Shown here piece after piece: positions 25,665 through 34,477 of a DNA stretch of 64,000 bases. Origin of the DNA: Betaproteobacteria bacterium (GTDB lineage Bacteria; Pseudomonadota; Gammaproteobacteria; Burkholderiales; Casimicrobiaceae); the NCBI GenBank assembly GCA_013298765.1, contig JAAFJA010000001.1:496001-560000 (forward strand). Direction: 5' to 3'. The translations under genes and the position numbers were made by a program. Position 1 is the stretch's first letter, and every line of letters starts with the position of its first letter. A model generated the notes under the pieces. That model worked only from the letters and a program-made list of their open reading frames with translations, had not been told where the DNA came from and made no database searches.

Positions 25665-26198
25665 ATGTTGCCAGTTTTTGAACAAGTTGCTGAAATGAAT
25701 CGCGCTTACCTCGCCAACGTGCTCAAGGGCATGGACAGCGCAGTAGCTTTTGGCACGAAGGCGTCGGCGTTCGGCGTTAAAGCCGCAAACGAATTTGCCG
25801 CCGCGTCAACTGCAGATTTGCACGCGCTCGCCGCAGTGAAAGCACCCCAAGATTTGGTGCCGCTTCGCGCAAAGCAGCTCGAAGAAAAAGCCGAATGGGC
25901 AGCGACCACGTCGCGTGCTGCACTCGACATGATCGCTACGGCGCAAACCGAAGCTTTCACGTTTGCAGAAGCACAAGCCGCTGACGCAGCGAAAGCATTC
26001 GTGACCAATTTGGACCGCATGTCGAAGGCTGCCCCTCAAGGCGTTCCAGGTGCTGACTACGCGGTTTCCGCAATGAAAGCCGCTGTCGAGACCTCGATGG
26101 CTGCATTCGAAACCGTTGCAAAAGCGACGAAAGAAGGCGTTGAGTACGCGGGTACGCAAGTAAAAGCTGCGACCAAATCGCCTGCGAAGCGCAAGTAA
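25665..26198 (+). CDS. phaP: Phasin (PHA granule-associated protein)
   Basis: 177 aa, Ala-rich amphipathic helical protein, of the phasin_2 type: starts MLPVFEQVAEMNRAYLANVL, then long helices and a basic tail TKSPAKRK. Phasins coat polyhydroxyalkanoate granules and control their size. The start is ATG 25665, 7 nt after AGGAGA; an open extension further upstream covers the operators and is not coding. A strong terminator follows. Divergent from its likely repressor phaR. Confidence 0.93.
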   Translation: MLPVFEQVAEMNRAYLANVLKGMDSAVAFGTKASAFGVKAANEFAAASTADLHALAAVKAPQDLVPLRAKQLEEKAEWAATTSRAALDMIATAQTEAFTFAEAQAADAAKAFVTNLDRMSKAAPQGVPGADYAVSAMKAAVETSMAAFETVAKATKEGVEYAGTQVKAATKSPAKRK

Positions 26199-26272
26199 GT
26201 TCGCTTCCGGAGCGCGAGCGCTACGAGATCGGTGATTATCGATTTCAGAGCGCCGCGAGCCAAACAATAAAG

Positions 26273-26306
26273 CCTCGTCGCTGGTCAACAGCACGAGGTT
26301 TTTTTT
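26273..26306 (+). terminator. Phasin intrinsic terminator
   Basis: CCTCGT-C-GCTG...CAGC-ACGAGG stem followed by TTTTTTTT, about 75 bp after the phasin stop. Confidence 0.85.
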
Positions 26307-26458
26307 CGCCTTCGCTCTTTGCGATTCGGCCGTGATCGGGACGGCTGCGCACCCTCAGCGCGCGCTGAGTGAGAGCGGCAGCGGGCCGCAATGGTTGAGC
26401 GCAGCGCGAAATGCACCGCGTCAGGGAAGCAATTGACCCATCAGCTTATTTGATAAAT

Positions 26459-26544
26459 GCCCAATTAAATTGGGGCTAGATGGCTTTTTTCTAATTTTCG
26501 TTCACAAATATTTCCATCCGCTAGCCCCGGTTGCGTCTGGGCTA
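26459..26544. repeat. Double GCCC/GGGC palindrome island (family member 3)
   Basis: GCCCAATT-A-AATTGGGGC (26459-26476) and TAGCCC...GGGCTA (26522-26544) lie in an AT-rich island between the converging phasin and aldo/keto reductase genes. The rest of 26307-26576 holds no gene. Confidence 0.6.
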
Positions 26545-26576
26545 AATAGTCGAAGTAGAGCGCCTTCGATCCCTCG

Positions 26577-27584
26577 CTATCGCCCCACAAACGGATACAT
26601 CGGATCGTGATATCCCGGCGTGCTGGGATGACCGCGCGGCACGAGTGAATCAGCGAGCGCTTCATCGTCCGCAGTCCACGCATAGTCGAGCGCGCCAAAG
26701 TAGCCGGTGAACTGTTCAAGCGATTTCGGGCCTGCGATGACGCTAGAAACGAATCGATTCGCGAGCACCCAAGCCGTCGCGAACTGCACCAAGGAAATGC
26801 CGCGTTTTTCGGCATGAGCTTTCAGTGTGTCCGCAATCACGAGCGATTCTTCGCGCCACTCGGTTTGCATAAAACGTCGATCGCTTCGCGCCGCACGGGA
26901 ACCCTCCGGCGCGGCCGTTTGCGTCGAACCGGGGGCATATTTGCCGCTCAGCACCCCGCGCGCAATCGGCGAATACGGCACCACACCCAAGCCGTGATAG
27001 CCACACGCCGGAAGGATTTCCACTTCAGGTTGGCGGTTCAACAAGTTGTAATACGGCTGGCATGCAGCGGGCGCTGGCACGCCTTGGCGTCCACATTCCG
27101 CAACCACTTCTGCGATACGCCAGCCGCGAAAATTCGAAAGCGCGAAGTAGCGAATTTTTCCACTGCGAATCAAATCGCCCACCGCGCCAACCGTTTCTTC
27201 GACGCTGTCTTCTTCGAAATCGCGATGCAGGTAGAAAAGATCGATGTAGTCGGTATCAAGCCGCTTTAGCGACGCTTCACACGCTTGAATGACCCACTTG
27301 CGCGAATGCCGCCACATATTGGGCTGAGTCTCACTCATTTTGTTGCCGCACTTGGTAGCCAGCACCCAATCGTCGCGATCCGCCTTGATCGCGCGGCCTG
27401 TAATTTCTTCGCTCTTTCCGCCCGCATATACATCCGCAGTGTCGATGAAGTTCATGCCGTGCGCCCGCGCATGGCTCACGATCGAAAGCGATTCTTGTTC
27501 GCTCGTTTGATCGCCAAACATCATGGTGCCCAGGCAAAGGGCTGAAACGCGAAGATTAGTACGACCGAGCCGATTAAATTTCAT
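26577..27584 (-). CDS. Aldo/keto reductase
   Basis: 335 aa TIM-barrel NADPH-dependent oxidoreductase. MKFNRLGRTNLRVSALCLGT opening, catalytic Asp/Tyr in NFIDTADVYAGGKSE, Lys in LATKCGNK, His in DLFYLHRDFE, and NADPH-binding SSVIAGPKSLEQF near the C-terminus. It resembles the YajO/YghZ-type group. Substrate unknown. ATG 27584 has GAAGGA upstream. Its start overlaps the end of the preceding acetyltransferase gene by 11 bp, so the two are probably co-transcribed. Confidence 0.92.
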   Translation of the reverse strand: MKFNRLGRTNLRVSALCLGTMMFGDQTSEQESLSIVSHARAHGMNFIDTADVYAGGKSEEITGRAIKADRDDWVLATKCGNKMSETQPNMWRHSRKWVIQACEASLKRLDTDYIDLFYLHRDFEEDSVEETVGAVGDLIRSGKIRYFALSNFRGWRIAEVVAECGRQGVPAPAACQPYYNLLNRQPEVEILPACGYHGLGVVPYSPIARGVLSGKYAPGSTQTAAPEGSRAARSDRRFMQTEWREESLVIADTLKAHAEKRGISLVQFATAWVLANRFVSSVIAGPKSLEQFTGYFGALDYAWTADDEALADSLVPRGHPSTPGYHDPMYPFVGR

Positions 27585-28479
27585 AGTGATCCTTCGTTGA
27601 ATGCTTAGATGGCAGATGCACAGCATCGCGAAGCAGGCCAATAAAGTAGCCGCCGATTTGCCTGAAGCCGATTGACGTGTAGCTGCGAATTGCTGGCGTG
27701 TTTTCATCGCCTGTGAAGAGAATCGCCGCGTCCGCACCTTCGCGCGATGCGATTGCGAGCGATCCCGCTACGCACGCCCGCGCGTAGCCGCGAGCACGTA
27801 ACCTGTGCGGCGTCCAGACGCCACCAATTTGAACCAGCGGCAGATACACCGCATTAAACGCGCTTGCCGCCACGATCTCGCCGTCGAGATCAAGCACGAA
27901 TTGGCGCGCGTCTTCATAGCGTCCATCGAGACTGCGAGCGGCATCCTCGCGCGCGAGACGCGCATCAGGCTCGTTCAGCGCTTCGATGTTGTAGGCCGTA
28001 TAGAAATTGAGTAGCGCTTCATAGTCCGCCATTTGTGCGCGGCGCACTTTTGATGCGAGTGGCGGCGCATTCATTTCCGCGAGCGACAAGCGATACAAGC
28101 CCTCTTTCTCATGCAGTTGAAACTGTGAACGATTAAAACCGAGGGATTGAATGGCAGACTCGGAGCCGCGAAGCTCGCCCACCACCCCTTTGATGCTGCG
28201 CCCCGACGCAGCCACCGCGGCTCGGGTGAGCTCACCCGCAACTTCGACGTGATCGCCCAATTGCAGCATCACATTGCCGTTCCAATAGTGCGCCCCTACG
28301 GCAACCATCTCGTCCGCTTCAAATGCGCCGACGTACGCACCTTGATAAGCCTCGCTGCCATCGACGATCCCCGAACGCGCGAGGTTTGACAGCAAAAACA
28401 TTGAGCTCTCGCAAAACCGACCCAGAAAGGCGATGACGCGCGGCGCATCGCTTGGGTGAAGCAGACGAATTTCAATCAT
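27574..28479 (-). CDS. GNAT-family N-acetyltransferase
   Basis: 301 aa. The N-terminal half is a degenerate GNAT-like or DUF4081-type domain. The C-terminal half is a full GNAT: VQIGGVWTPHRLRARGYARA gives the acetyl-CoA loop (motif A), followed by ILFTGDENTPAIRSYTSIGF (motif B). Substrate unknown. The start is ATG 28479; TACACT is 7 nt upstream, and the open extension beyond encodes only the GT-rich microsatellite. It overlaps the aldo/keto reductase gene. Confidence 0.85.
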   Translation of the reverse strand: MIEIRLLHPSDAPRVIAFLGRFCESSMFLLSNLARSGIVDGSEAYQGAYVGAFEADEMVAVGAHYWNGNVMLQLGDHVEVAGELTRAAVAASGRSIKGVVGELRGSESAIQSLGFNRSQFQLHEKEGLYRLSLAEMNAPPLASKVRRAQMADYEALLNFYTAYNIEALNEPDARLAREDAARSLDGRYEDARQFVLDLDGEIVAASAFNAVYLPLVQIGGVWTPHRLRARGYARACVAGSLAIASREGADAAILFTGDENTPAIRSYTSIGFRQIGGYFIGLLRDAVHLPSKHSTKDHYEI

Positions 28480-28558
28480 CCCTACGAGTGTAGTCGTGCG
28501 TTGATTCAATTTCGCGCAACGCATGACGACGCAGATGGTGGTCGGGATTCGCGAGCGC

Positions 28559-28588
28559 GTGTGCGTGTGCGTGTGCATGTGCATGTGC
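28559..28588. repeat. Hexanucleotide microsatellite (RTGTGC)5
   Basis: Three GTGTGC units followed by two ATGTGC units, non-coding. Such a tract can vary in length by slippage. It lies about 80-110 bp upstream of the acetyltransferase gene. Confidence 0.8.
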
Positions 28589-28766
28589 GCTCAGGAGACT
28601 GAGGCGCTCGATCCCCCACGCGCAGGTGGGGTGCTCGGGTTGAGTATCTGAGAGGATTGACCGTCCTCCTAGGAATTTCACCCGCGTGTCGATAAACGAC
28701 AAATCCCAACCCCGCGGGTGGCTTACATGCCCTGTTCGTCGTAAAACGCGAGCAGGGTATTTTTTT
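28585..28766 (+). ncRNA. Candidate structured non-coding RNA with terminator
   Basis: No gene fits here, yet stable stems follow one another: CTCAG/CTGAG (28590-28603), CCCCAC/GTGGGG (28614-28631), GAGGA/TCCTC (28652-28668), and CACCCGCG/CGCGGGTG (28679-28720) with an inner TGTCG-ATAAA-CGACA. The last stem, CCCTG/CAGGG (28730-28757), leads into a seven-T run at 28760-28766, a plus-strand intrinsic terminator with no coding gene before it. I do not recognise the family (6S, SRP, RNase P and tmRNA hallmarks are not seen). Confidence 0.45.
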
Positions 28767-28796
28767 GGGCATACCTCCCTTTTTTGATAGGTGACT

Positions 28797-28907
28797 ATGG
28801 AGGACGACCCGACCACAATAAGCGCTGGTCTCCCTTGACCACCCCGCGCCCGTATCCCTAGTACGGTCGCCTTAATGCCCCACTTCGAAGAGTCGGGGCA
28901 TTTTTTT
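28797..28907 (+). ncRNA. Second candidate small transcript ending in a strong terminator
   Basis: A 13-codon frame with AGGTG before its ATG (MEDDPTTISAGLP, 28797-28838) is followed by competing stems GACCA/TGGTC (28811-28830) and GGTC/GACC (28827-28840), then CCGTA/TACGG (28850-28866), then the terminator ATGCCCC/GGGGCAT-T7 (28875-28907). It looks like an attenuator or sRNA, but no plus-strand gene follows. The terminator is convincing; the transcript is an inference. Confidence 0.4.
28875..28907 (+). terminator. Strong intrinsic terminator without an upstream coding gene
   Basis: ATGCCCC (28875-28881) and GGGGCAT (28895-28901) with a TTTTTTT run to 28907. Confidence 0.85.
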
Positions 28908-28951
28908 GCGCGTTCGCTTTGCTACTTTTCGCTTCTACTCCAGTTTGCAAG

Positions 28952-29013
28952 GGGGCTACAAGACTTAATAAAGCAAATTTGCGTTTTTACTTTATTAGTC
29001 GGTAGACCCAATT
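28952..29013. repeat. Nested palindrome island (family member 4)
   Basis: Outer GGGGCTA (28952-28958) and TAGACCC (29003-29009, followed by AATT), inner GACTTAATAAAG / ACTTTATTAGTC (28962-28973, 28989-29000). It lies 24 bp after the Bug gene stop on the minus strand. The architecture is shared with the element at 42626. Confidence 0.55.
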
Positions 29014-29036
29014 AAAAAGTATCGAAACGCAAACTG

Positions 29037-30005
29037 CTAGTCGAGCTGCACGCCAATCCGCTTGATCGTTGCGCCCCACTTTTTCATGTCGGCTTCGAGG
29101 ATTGCTTTGAACGACGCCGTGCTGCCGCCACCGGGGGCCATGCCCGCTGCAACGATCCGGCTCTTCACATCGTCCGTTGCAAGCACAGCGCTTACGTCGG
29201 CGTTGATCTTTGCCACTACGTCCGCTGGCAGCGAACTTGGGCCGAAGAGCCCGTTCCAAGCAATCGCTTCGAACCCTTTCACGCCGCCTTCGTTAATGCT
29301 CGGCAATTCTTTGAGCGAATCAAACCGACCCAAACTGGTCACGGCGATCTGGCGGAGCTTTCCACTTTGCACCAGCCCCGCGATTCCGGAGGCCACGGCA
29401 AACAACACCTGCGTGTCACCCGCCGCCACCGATTGCGCTGCGGGCGGTGCACCGTTAAACGGAACGTGTACCGCTTCGAAGCCGCCTTCCGATTTGAGCA
29501 GCTCCATGGAAAGATGTGACGATGAGCCGTTGCCAACGCTCGCGTACGACAGCTTGCCTGGATTCGCCTTGGCGTACGCCACCAATTCCTGCACATTTTT
29601 CACCGGCAAATTGGCGTTCACCGCGAGCACGTTCGGCTGCGTCGTGGTGAGCACAATCGGCACAATATCTTTCACCGCGTCATAAGGCATTTTTTTGTAG
29701 AGAAATGGCGCAAACGCGGTGGGGCCAGGGAAGCCGATCACCAGGGTGTGGGCATCGGTCGCCTTTGCGGCAGTATCAACGCCAAGCATGCCGCCTGCGC
29801 CTGGCTTCGGCTCTACCAGTACGGGCTGGCCCCAGCGATCCTTGAGTTTGTCTGCCAAGAGACGCGCCACGATGTCGAGCGATGAGCCCGCTGGCGCCGG
29901 CACCACGATGCGAACGGGCTTCGTCGGCCACGTTTGCGCCACTGCAGCAGCGTTGAGCAAAAAAGAAGCGCCACCCAAGGCGGCGAGCAAACGCAAAGTT
30001 TTCAT
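29037..30005 (-). CDS. Bug-family tripartite tricarboxylate transporter binding protein
   Basis: 322 aa periplasmic solute-binding protein. The signal peptide ends at NAAAVAQ, followed by the family opening TWPTKPVRIVVPAPAGSSLD and GRWG-like DRWGQPVLVEPKPGAGG. The YASVGNGSSSHLSMELL and VHVPFNGAPPAAQ segments form the ligand loops. Bug proteins bind carboxylates such as citrate, aldarates or aromatic acids. No TctA/TctB membrane genes adjoin it, so it is an orphan that may use a permease elsewhere or act in sensing. The start is ATG 30005 just before the signal peptide. Confidence 0.93.
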   Translation of the reverse strand: MKTLRLLAALGGASFLLNAAAVAQTWPTKPVRIVVPAPAGSSLDIVARLLADKLKDRWGQPVLVEPKPGAGGMLGVDTAAKATDAHTLVIGFPGPTAFAPFLYKKMPYDAVKDIVPIVLTTTQPNVLAVNANLPVKNVQELVAYAKANPGKLSYASVGNGSSSHLSMELLKSEGGFEAVHVPFNGAPPAAQSVAAGDTQVLFAVASGIAGLVQSGKLRQIAVTSLGRFDSLKELPSINEGGVKGFEAIAWNGLFGPSSLPADVVAKINADVSAVLATDDVKSRIVAAGMAPGGGSTASFKAILEADMKKWGATIKRIGVQLD

Positions 30006-30245
30006 AGTCGATGAGTCTCTCAGTAAAGGAAAAAATACAGGGCGCGGTTTAGGCCTCGCGCGCACAAAGCAACCCTGTCGAAGCGCCGAATTACGCACGC
30101 TGATTCGCTACTTCCCCAGCTAACGTGAAGTTTGTTGAATTGTTTCGTACGAGATATCGGCGGCTCGCACTCGTTAAATAGCGGCCTTTGGATGCTAGCT
30201 TGCCACCCCCGCCCATGTGATCGGAGAAACGCGAATTCGCTGTGC

Positions 30246-31025
30246 TTACGGGCGGTCCTGCTCACGGGGGTCGTGCTCCTCCTCACCGAGCAGCTTCACA
30301 TCCACATCCAGGATTGCCGCAGTGACGATCGCCATCGGCAGTGCAAACACTGCAATGCCGCAGGTTGCAATCACTCCAGCGAACACTTTACCCAACACCG
30401 TGACCGGATAAACGTCGCCGTAGCCGACTGTTGTCAATGTCATTACCGCCCACCAAAGCGACGCGGGAATGCTCGAAAACGCTTTCGGCTGAGCATCACG
30501 TTCAATGAAATACATCCCCGACGCGGCAAAGAAAATCATCAAGAGCATTGCCACCACAGCGATCACCAGCAATCGTTTTCGTGCGCGGATCGAAGCGCCA
30601 ATAGCACGCAGCGGTCGCTCGTATCGCTTTAGGTGAAGTACACCCAACACCCGCACCACACGCACCATGCGCAAGAAGCGAAGGTCAAACGGTGCGAAAT
30701 AGCTCAACAGCACCGCTAAATCGATGAGCGGGAGGAAGCGCAACGAAAACCGCAGACGCCCGCGCACCGGCGTGGCAAAGCGCGGCACCTCCACAATCGA
30801 CCAAATGCGCGCCAAATATTCGAGCAAAAATACTGCGAAGAAAACCTTCTCCGCCACGCGAAGTGCCTCGTGCCAGCCCACTGGTAAATCGGGAACGGTA
30901 TCAACGACGAGCGCGAGTACGCTCAGCAGAATGAATAGCGCCAACGCAAGGTTTATCCAGCGACCGACTTTGGAGCGCGAGTCTGGATAGTGAAGTACGC
31001 GTGCGGTTTTATGTCGAAGAGTCAT
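30246..31025 (-). CDS. Voltage-gated-type potassium channel
   Basis: 259 aa inner-membrane protein of the Kv/ion-transport family. Six transmembrane segments are visible; the S4-like helix has regularly spaced arginines (RFLRMVRVVRVLGVLHLKR). The pore has the selectivity filter TLTTVGYGDVYP, so K+ is the likely ion. A short acidic cytoplasmic tail (GEEEHDP) follows. It is probably a homotetramer. It stands alone between the Bug protein and the saccharopine-dehydrogenase-like gene. Confidence 0.93.
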   Translation of the reverse strand: MTLRHKTARVLHYPDSRSKVGRWINLALALFILLSVLALVVDTVPDLPVGWHEALRVAEKVFFAVFLLEYLARIWSIVEVPRFATPVRGRLRFSLRFLPLIDLAVLLSYFAPFDLRFLRMVRVVRVLGVLHLKRYERPLRAIGASIRARKRLLVIAVVAMLLMIFFAASGMYFIERDAQPKAFSSIPASLWWAVMTLTTVGYGDVYPVTVLGKVFAGVIATCGIAVFALPMAIVTAAILDVDVKLLGEEEHDPREQDRP

Positions 31026-31115
31026 CGTCGAGCGCTAGGACGGATTCACGGAACCGAGTGTGTCGAGTTTATGCAAAAGCAATGCGGGATCGGCAATCGA
31101 AAGGCGTTTGCGGAC

Positions 31116-32420
31116 TCACGGATCAAAACGCAATCCGGCGCGCTCCCATGAAGGCTGGGCCGACAGGCCAAACGCAGCAACCGGCGTGATCACACCATAG
31201 CGTCGAGGCAGCGCTTTGCCGCCCGGCGCAGCGCTGCCGGCGAGCGCGAGCCCCGCCTCAGCGATCAGCATCGCGGTGGATTTGTAGCCCGGGTGGCCAG
31301 AAGCGGTCGCACGCGCAACCACGCTTGCGCCCGATGCGGCGCTCGCGCTCATGTGCAACGCGTAGCCTGAATCGTTGAGATGCTTCTCGCTGGGGCCCTG
31401 CCCGCTCGTCGGTCCGATCAAATCCAAGACTTGTCGCATGAGCGCGCGCCCGGTTTGGTCGAGCTTGCTGTTACGGCGACTTGAATTCACGACCGCGATA
31501 AACGCGCCGGAAATCACCCCCGCGAGGATTCGCTGCACCACCGATACCGGAAAAAAGCTCTTCATAAGCATCGCCTCGCGATAGCCGCAATCAGCTGCGA
31601 ACGGCGTCGTTTTGCTCGACGCGAGCAAACTCATACTGCGATAAATCACGGGAGGATTCACAAACGGCGCAGGCACGGTCGGCGCGAGCCACGAACTTAG
31701 TGACTCGTCATAGCGCTCACGCAATTGGTACGGGTGCGCCACTCGTACGCGTTCCGCCAGACGCTCGTCGGCGACAAGAATCGCTGGATCGCTCAACATG
31801 TCGAGCGATCCAGCTTGATCTGGCTGCAGCATTGCTTTGATTGATGCCATCGTCCCGCCCGAGAGCACATCACGCGGACGAAACGCAGGCGGCCCGCGAA
31901 AACCCACATTCACTTCAACCTGAGTGGCGCGCTCTCCCGTTTCTTCGTAAAGCTTTTGCGCGACAAAAAGCGCCCCCAAATCAAACGGCAGCGCTTCGAA
32001 GCCAGACACCGGAACGATCTTCGCTTTCGAGGCGACCGCCTGGTCGTGGTAGCGATCAATCATCGAGCGCACCCAACCGATTTCACCGCTCAAATCAAGA
32101 TAGTGCGTGCCGTGTTTCGCGGCACTTGCGATGAATAGCTCGCCGTGTTCGCTATAGGGCCCCGCGAGTTGAACGATGACACGGCTCGACGCCACCAGAG
32201 AATCAACGGCATCAGCATCAGACGCATCGGCCACCACAACGCTCGGCGCTACCCCAGCCGACTCACACAATGGCAATAGCGCATTGAGTTTGTCGCGGCT
32301 GCGACCAGCGATACCCCACTTAAATTTCGTGGGCACCCATTGCGCGAGATGCAGAAGCGTTTGCTTGCCAGTAAAGCCCGTCGCACCGAAAAGGATGAGG
32401 TCGAATTTCTTTTCGCCCAT
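31116..32420 (-). CDS. Saccharopine-dehydrogenase-like NAD(P)-binding protein
   Basis: 434 aa. The Rossmann start is FDLILFGATGFTGKQTLLHL, with a G-x-T-G-F-T-G dinucleotide loop. YLDLSGEIGW and a central GMAS-like region follow the pattern of trans-acting enoyl reductase/saccharopine-dehydrogenase-fold proteins. No lysine-pathway context is present, so a role in lipid or polyketide reduction is as likely as amino-acid metabolism. A small hydrophobic stretch near the C-terminus (AGLALAGSAAPG) may touch a membrane. Confidence 0.85.
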   Translation of the reverse strand: MGEKKFDLILFGATGFTGKQTLLHLAQWVPTKFKWGIAGRSRDKLNALLPLCESAGVAPSVVVADASDADAVDSLVASSRVIVQLAGPYSEHGELFIASAAKHGTHYLDLSGEIGWVRSMIDRYHDQAVASKAKIVPVSGFEALPFDLGALFVAQKLYEETGERATQVEVNVGFRGPPAFRPRDVLSGGTMASIKAMLQPDQAGSLDMLSDPAILVADERLAERVRVAHPYQLRERYDESLSSWLAPTVPAPFVNPPVIYRSMSLLASSKTTPFAADCGYREAMLMKSFFPVSVVQRILAGVISGAFIAVVNSSRRNSKLDQTGRALMRQVLDLIGPTSGQGPSEKHLNDSGYALHMSASAASGASVVARATASGHPGYKSTAMLIAEAGLALAGSAAPGGKALPRRYGVITPVAAFGLSAQPSWERAGLRFDP

Positions 32421-32516
32421 GAGTCCGCGCCTGACTAAGTTGAACTGCGCGCGAGCTTACACCTGAACTCTGCCCTTTTGCACGCGCCTCGCGATTGTCA
32501 GAGCGCGCTTGTACGC

Positions 32517-34376
32517 TTAAGCGATGTTCGCGCCAGTATCGACGTATTGCCTCCCCGGCGCGAGCCACACCTGGTGATGTCCCGCATTCGATGGAATCAT
32601 GGGAAAACAATTCTCCTCACTGCGCACCCGTACATCCAAAAAGTACGGCCCCCTGGATTCGATGCAGCGAGCGAGCGCTGCATCGAGTGCCTCGCGCGCA
32701 TCCACACGCGCCGCCTGCCACCCAAACGCCTGTGCCAGCAAAACGAAATCTGGAAGCGCTTCGGTGTACGACTGGCTGTAGCGCCCGCCGTGAATCAACT
32801 GTTGCCACTGGCGCACCATGCCCATGTAGCCGTTATTGCAAAGAATCACTTTAACGGGGGTGCGATGCTGGCTTGCGGTGGCGAGTTCTTGGATGTTCAT
32901 GAGGATCGACGCATCGCCGCTCACGCACACGACGAGCCGGTCAGGATGCGCAATTTGTGCACCAATCGCAGCAGGCAGGCCGTAGCCCATCGTACCCGCG
33001 CCACCTGAGGTGAGCCAACGCCGGGGTCGCTCAAATCCAAGATGCTGCGCGGCCCACATTTGATGTTGCCCCACATCGGTTGCAACGATTGCGTCGCGCC
33101 CGTGCAGCAGGACGTTGAGTTGCCGCATGAGCGCTTGCGGCGCGATGACATCGTTTGAGTCCACGAAATCGAGCGATCGCGCCGCGCGCCACACGGCGAT
33201 CTGCTGCCACCACTGCGTCAGCGGTGAAAGCAAATCGCGGCGGCGTAGAAGCGCAGCATTGAGCGCGCGCAGCACCTCACCGCAATCGCCCACGAGGCTC
33301 ACCATAGCCGACACGAGTTTATTGATTGAGCTTGGATCAATGTCGATATGAAGCACTTTTGCATTCGGGCAAAAGCGATCCAACCGGCTGGTTACGCGAT
33401 CATCGAACCTCGCCCCGACACAGACCACGAGATCGGCATGGTGCATGGCGAGGTTCGCTTCGAGCGTGCCATGCATTCCGAGCATCCCGAGCCAATTCGA
33501 GTGTGACGCGGGTAACGCCCCCAAGCCCATAAGCGTCAAGGTGCAAGGCGCGCTGGTCAGCTCGACAAGGCTTCGAAGCGCTCGACAAGCCGCGTCGCCA
33601 GAGTTGATGAGTCCGCCGCCGCCGTAAATGATGGGGCGCTTCGCCGCCGCGATAAGCGAGACCGCGCGTTCGAGCGACTGAGGTGTGACGCGGGAGCGCT
33701 GAAGGACTCTTTCTTCCTCAGTAATTAAACTAAGTGACGCAATCGCATTTTTTATCTGGGCTTTCGCCTCGTTATCATCAATTTCGCTTAATTGAATATC
33801 TTTGGGTACGTCCAGCAGCACTGGGCCCGGTCGTCCGTAATGTGCTTTCATAAATGCTTCGCAGACGAGCGGGATCAGCTCGTCCAACGTACGCACTTGC
33901 GCATTCCATTTCGTCACGGGTTTCGAGATTCCAAGGGCGTCGCATTCCTGAAACGCGTCGGTGCCGATCAGATGCGTGGCAACCTGCCCGCTGATGCACA
34001 GGATCGGCACCGAATCGCACTTCGCATCCAGCAAACCCGTGGTCGTGTTGCTCATGCCCGGACCGGACGTCACCAAAACGACACCCACTCGCCCGGTTGA
34101 GCGCGCGTAGCCCTCGGCGGCGTGCACGGCGGCTTGCTCATGGCGCACGAGCACATGGCGCAGGCGTGTTTCTTGGTGCAACGCATCGTAGAGCGGCAGC
34201 ACCGCGCCGCCCGGATAGCCAAACACAGTATCGACACCGAGCAACACCAGCGCTTCGATGATCACGCGCGCCCCCGTGATCGACATCGGCGGATCTTGGG
34301 TGATCTCGCCGTCTACTGTGCCCACGCCGGGAAACACGTGCGCGTCGAGCGCTTCAATATTCGATTCTTTCATCAC
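32517..34376 (-). CDS. ilvB: Acetolactate synthase large subunit (thiamine-diphosphate enzyme)
   Basis: 619 aa. It condenses two pyruvates, or pyruvate with 2-oxobutyrate, in valine/leucine/isoleucine synthesis. GARVIIEALVLLGVDTVFGY, PGGAVLPLYDAL, the catalytic Glu in RHEQAAVHAAEGYA, a central domain with GARFDDRVTSRL, and the ThDP motif CVSGDASILMNIQELATAS...NN all match AHAS, including the MVRQWQQLIHGGRYS region. No small subunit (ilvN) or ilvC adjoins. It starts with GTG then ATG; TGAAAT lies 6 nt before the GTG. It is divergent from an Lrp-type regulator 101 bp away, which probably controls it. Confidence 0.93.
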   Translation of the reverse strand: MMKESNIEALDAHVFPGVGTVDGEITQDPPMSITGARVIIEALVLLGVDTVFGYPGGAVLPLYDALHQETRLRHVLVRHEQAAVHAAEGYARSTGRVGVVLVTSGPGMSNTTTGLLDAKCDSVPILCISGQVATHLIGTDAFQECDALGISKPVTKWNAQVRTLDELIPLVCEAFMKAHYGRPGPVLLDVPKDIQLSEIDDNEAKAQIKNAIASLSLITEEERVLQRSRVTPQSLERAVSLIAAAKRPIIYGGGGLINSGDAACRALRSLVELTSAPCTLTLMGLGALPASHSNWLGMLGMHGTLEANLAMHHADLVVCVGARFDDRVTSRLDRFCPNAKVLHIDIDPSSINKLVSAMVSLVGDCGEVLRALNAALLRRRDLLSPLTQWWQQIAVWRAARSLDFVDSNDVIAPQALMRQLNVLLHGRDAIVATDVGQHQMWAAQHLGFERPRRWLTSGGAGTMGYGLPAAIGAQIAHPDRLVVCVSGDASILMNIQELATASQHRTPVKVILCNNGYMGMVRQWQQLIHGGRYSQSYTEALPDFVLLAQAFGWQAARVDAREALDAALARCIESRGPYFLDVRVRSEENCFPMIPSNAGHHQVWLAPGRQYVDTGANIA

Positions 34377-34477
34377 GAAACTATTTCATGAGGGCGACCG
34401 CAAAGGCTTCCGTTCTGGGCGTCAAAACACTGTGGCGCGGTAAACTTTTTCGTATATTGGTAATTCGTCGGTAAATC

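Noticed and set aside
28585-28766. 6S, SRP, tmRNA or RNase P RNA
   Set aside because: Compared by eye with remembered consensus features, none of the hallmark sequences was found, so it is left unnamed.
28797-28907. Attenuator of a biosynthetic operon
   Set aside because: There is a short frame and competing hairpins, but no plus-strand gene follows for more than 5 kb.
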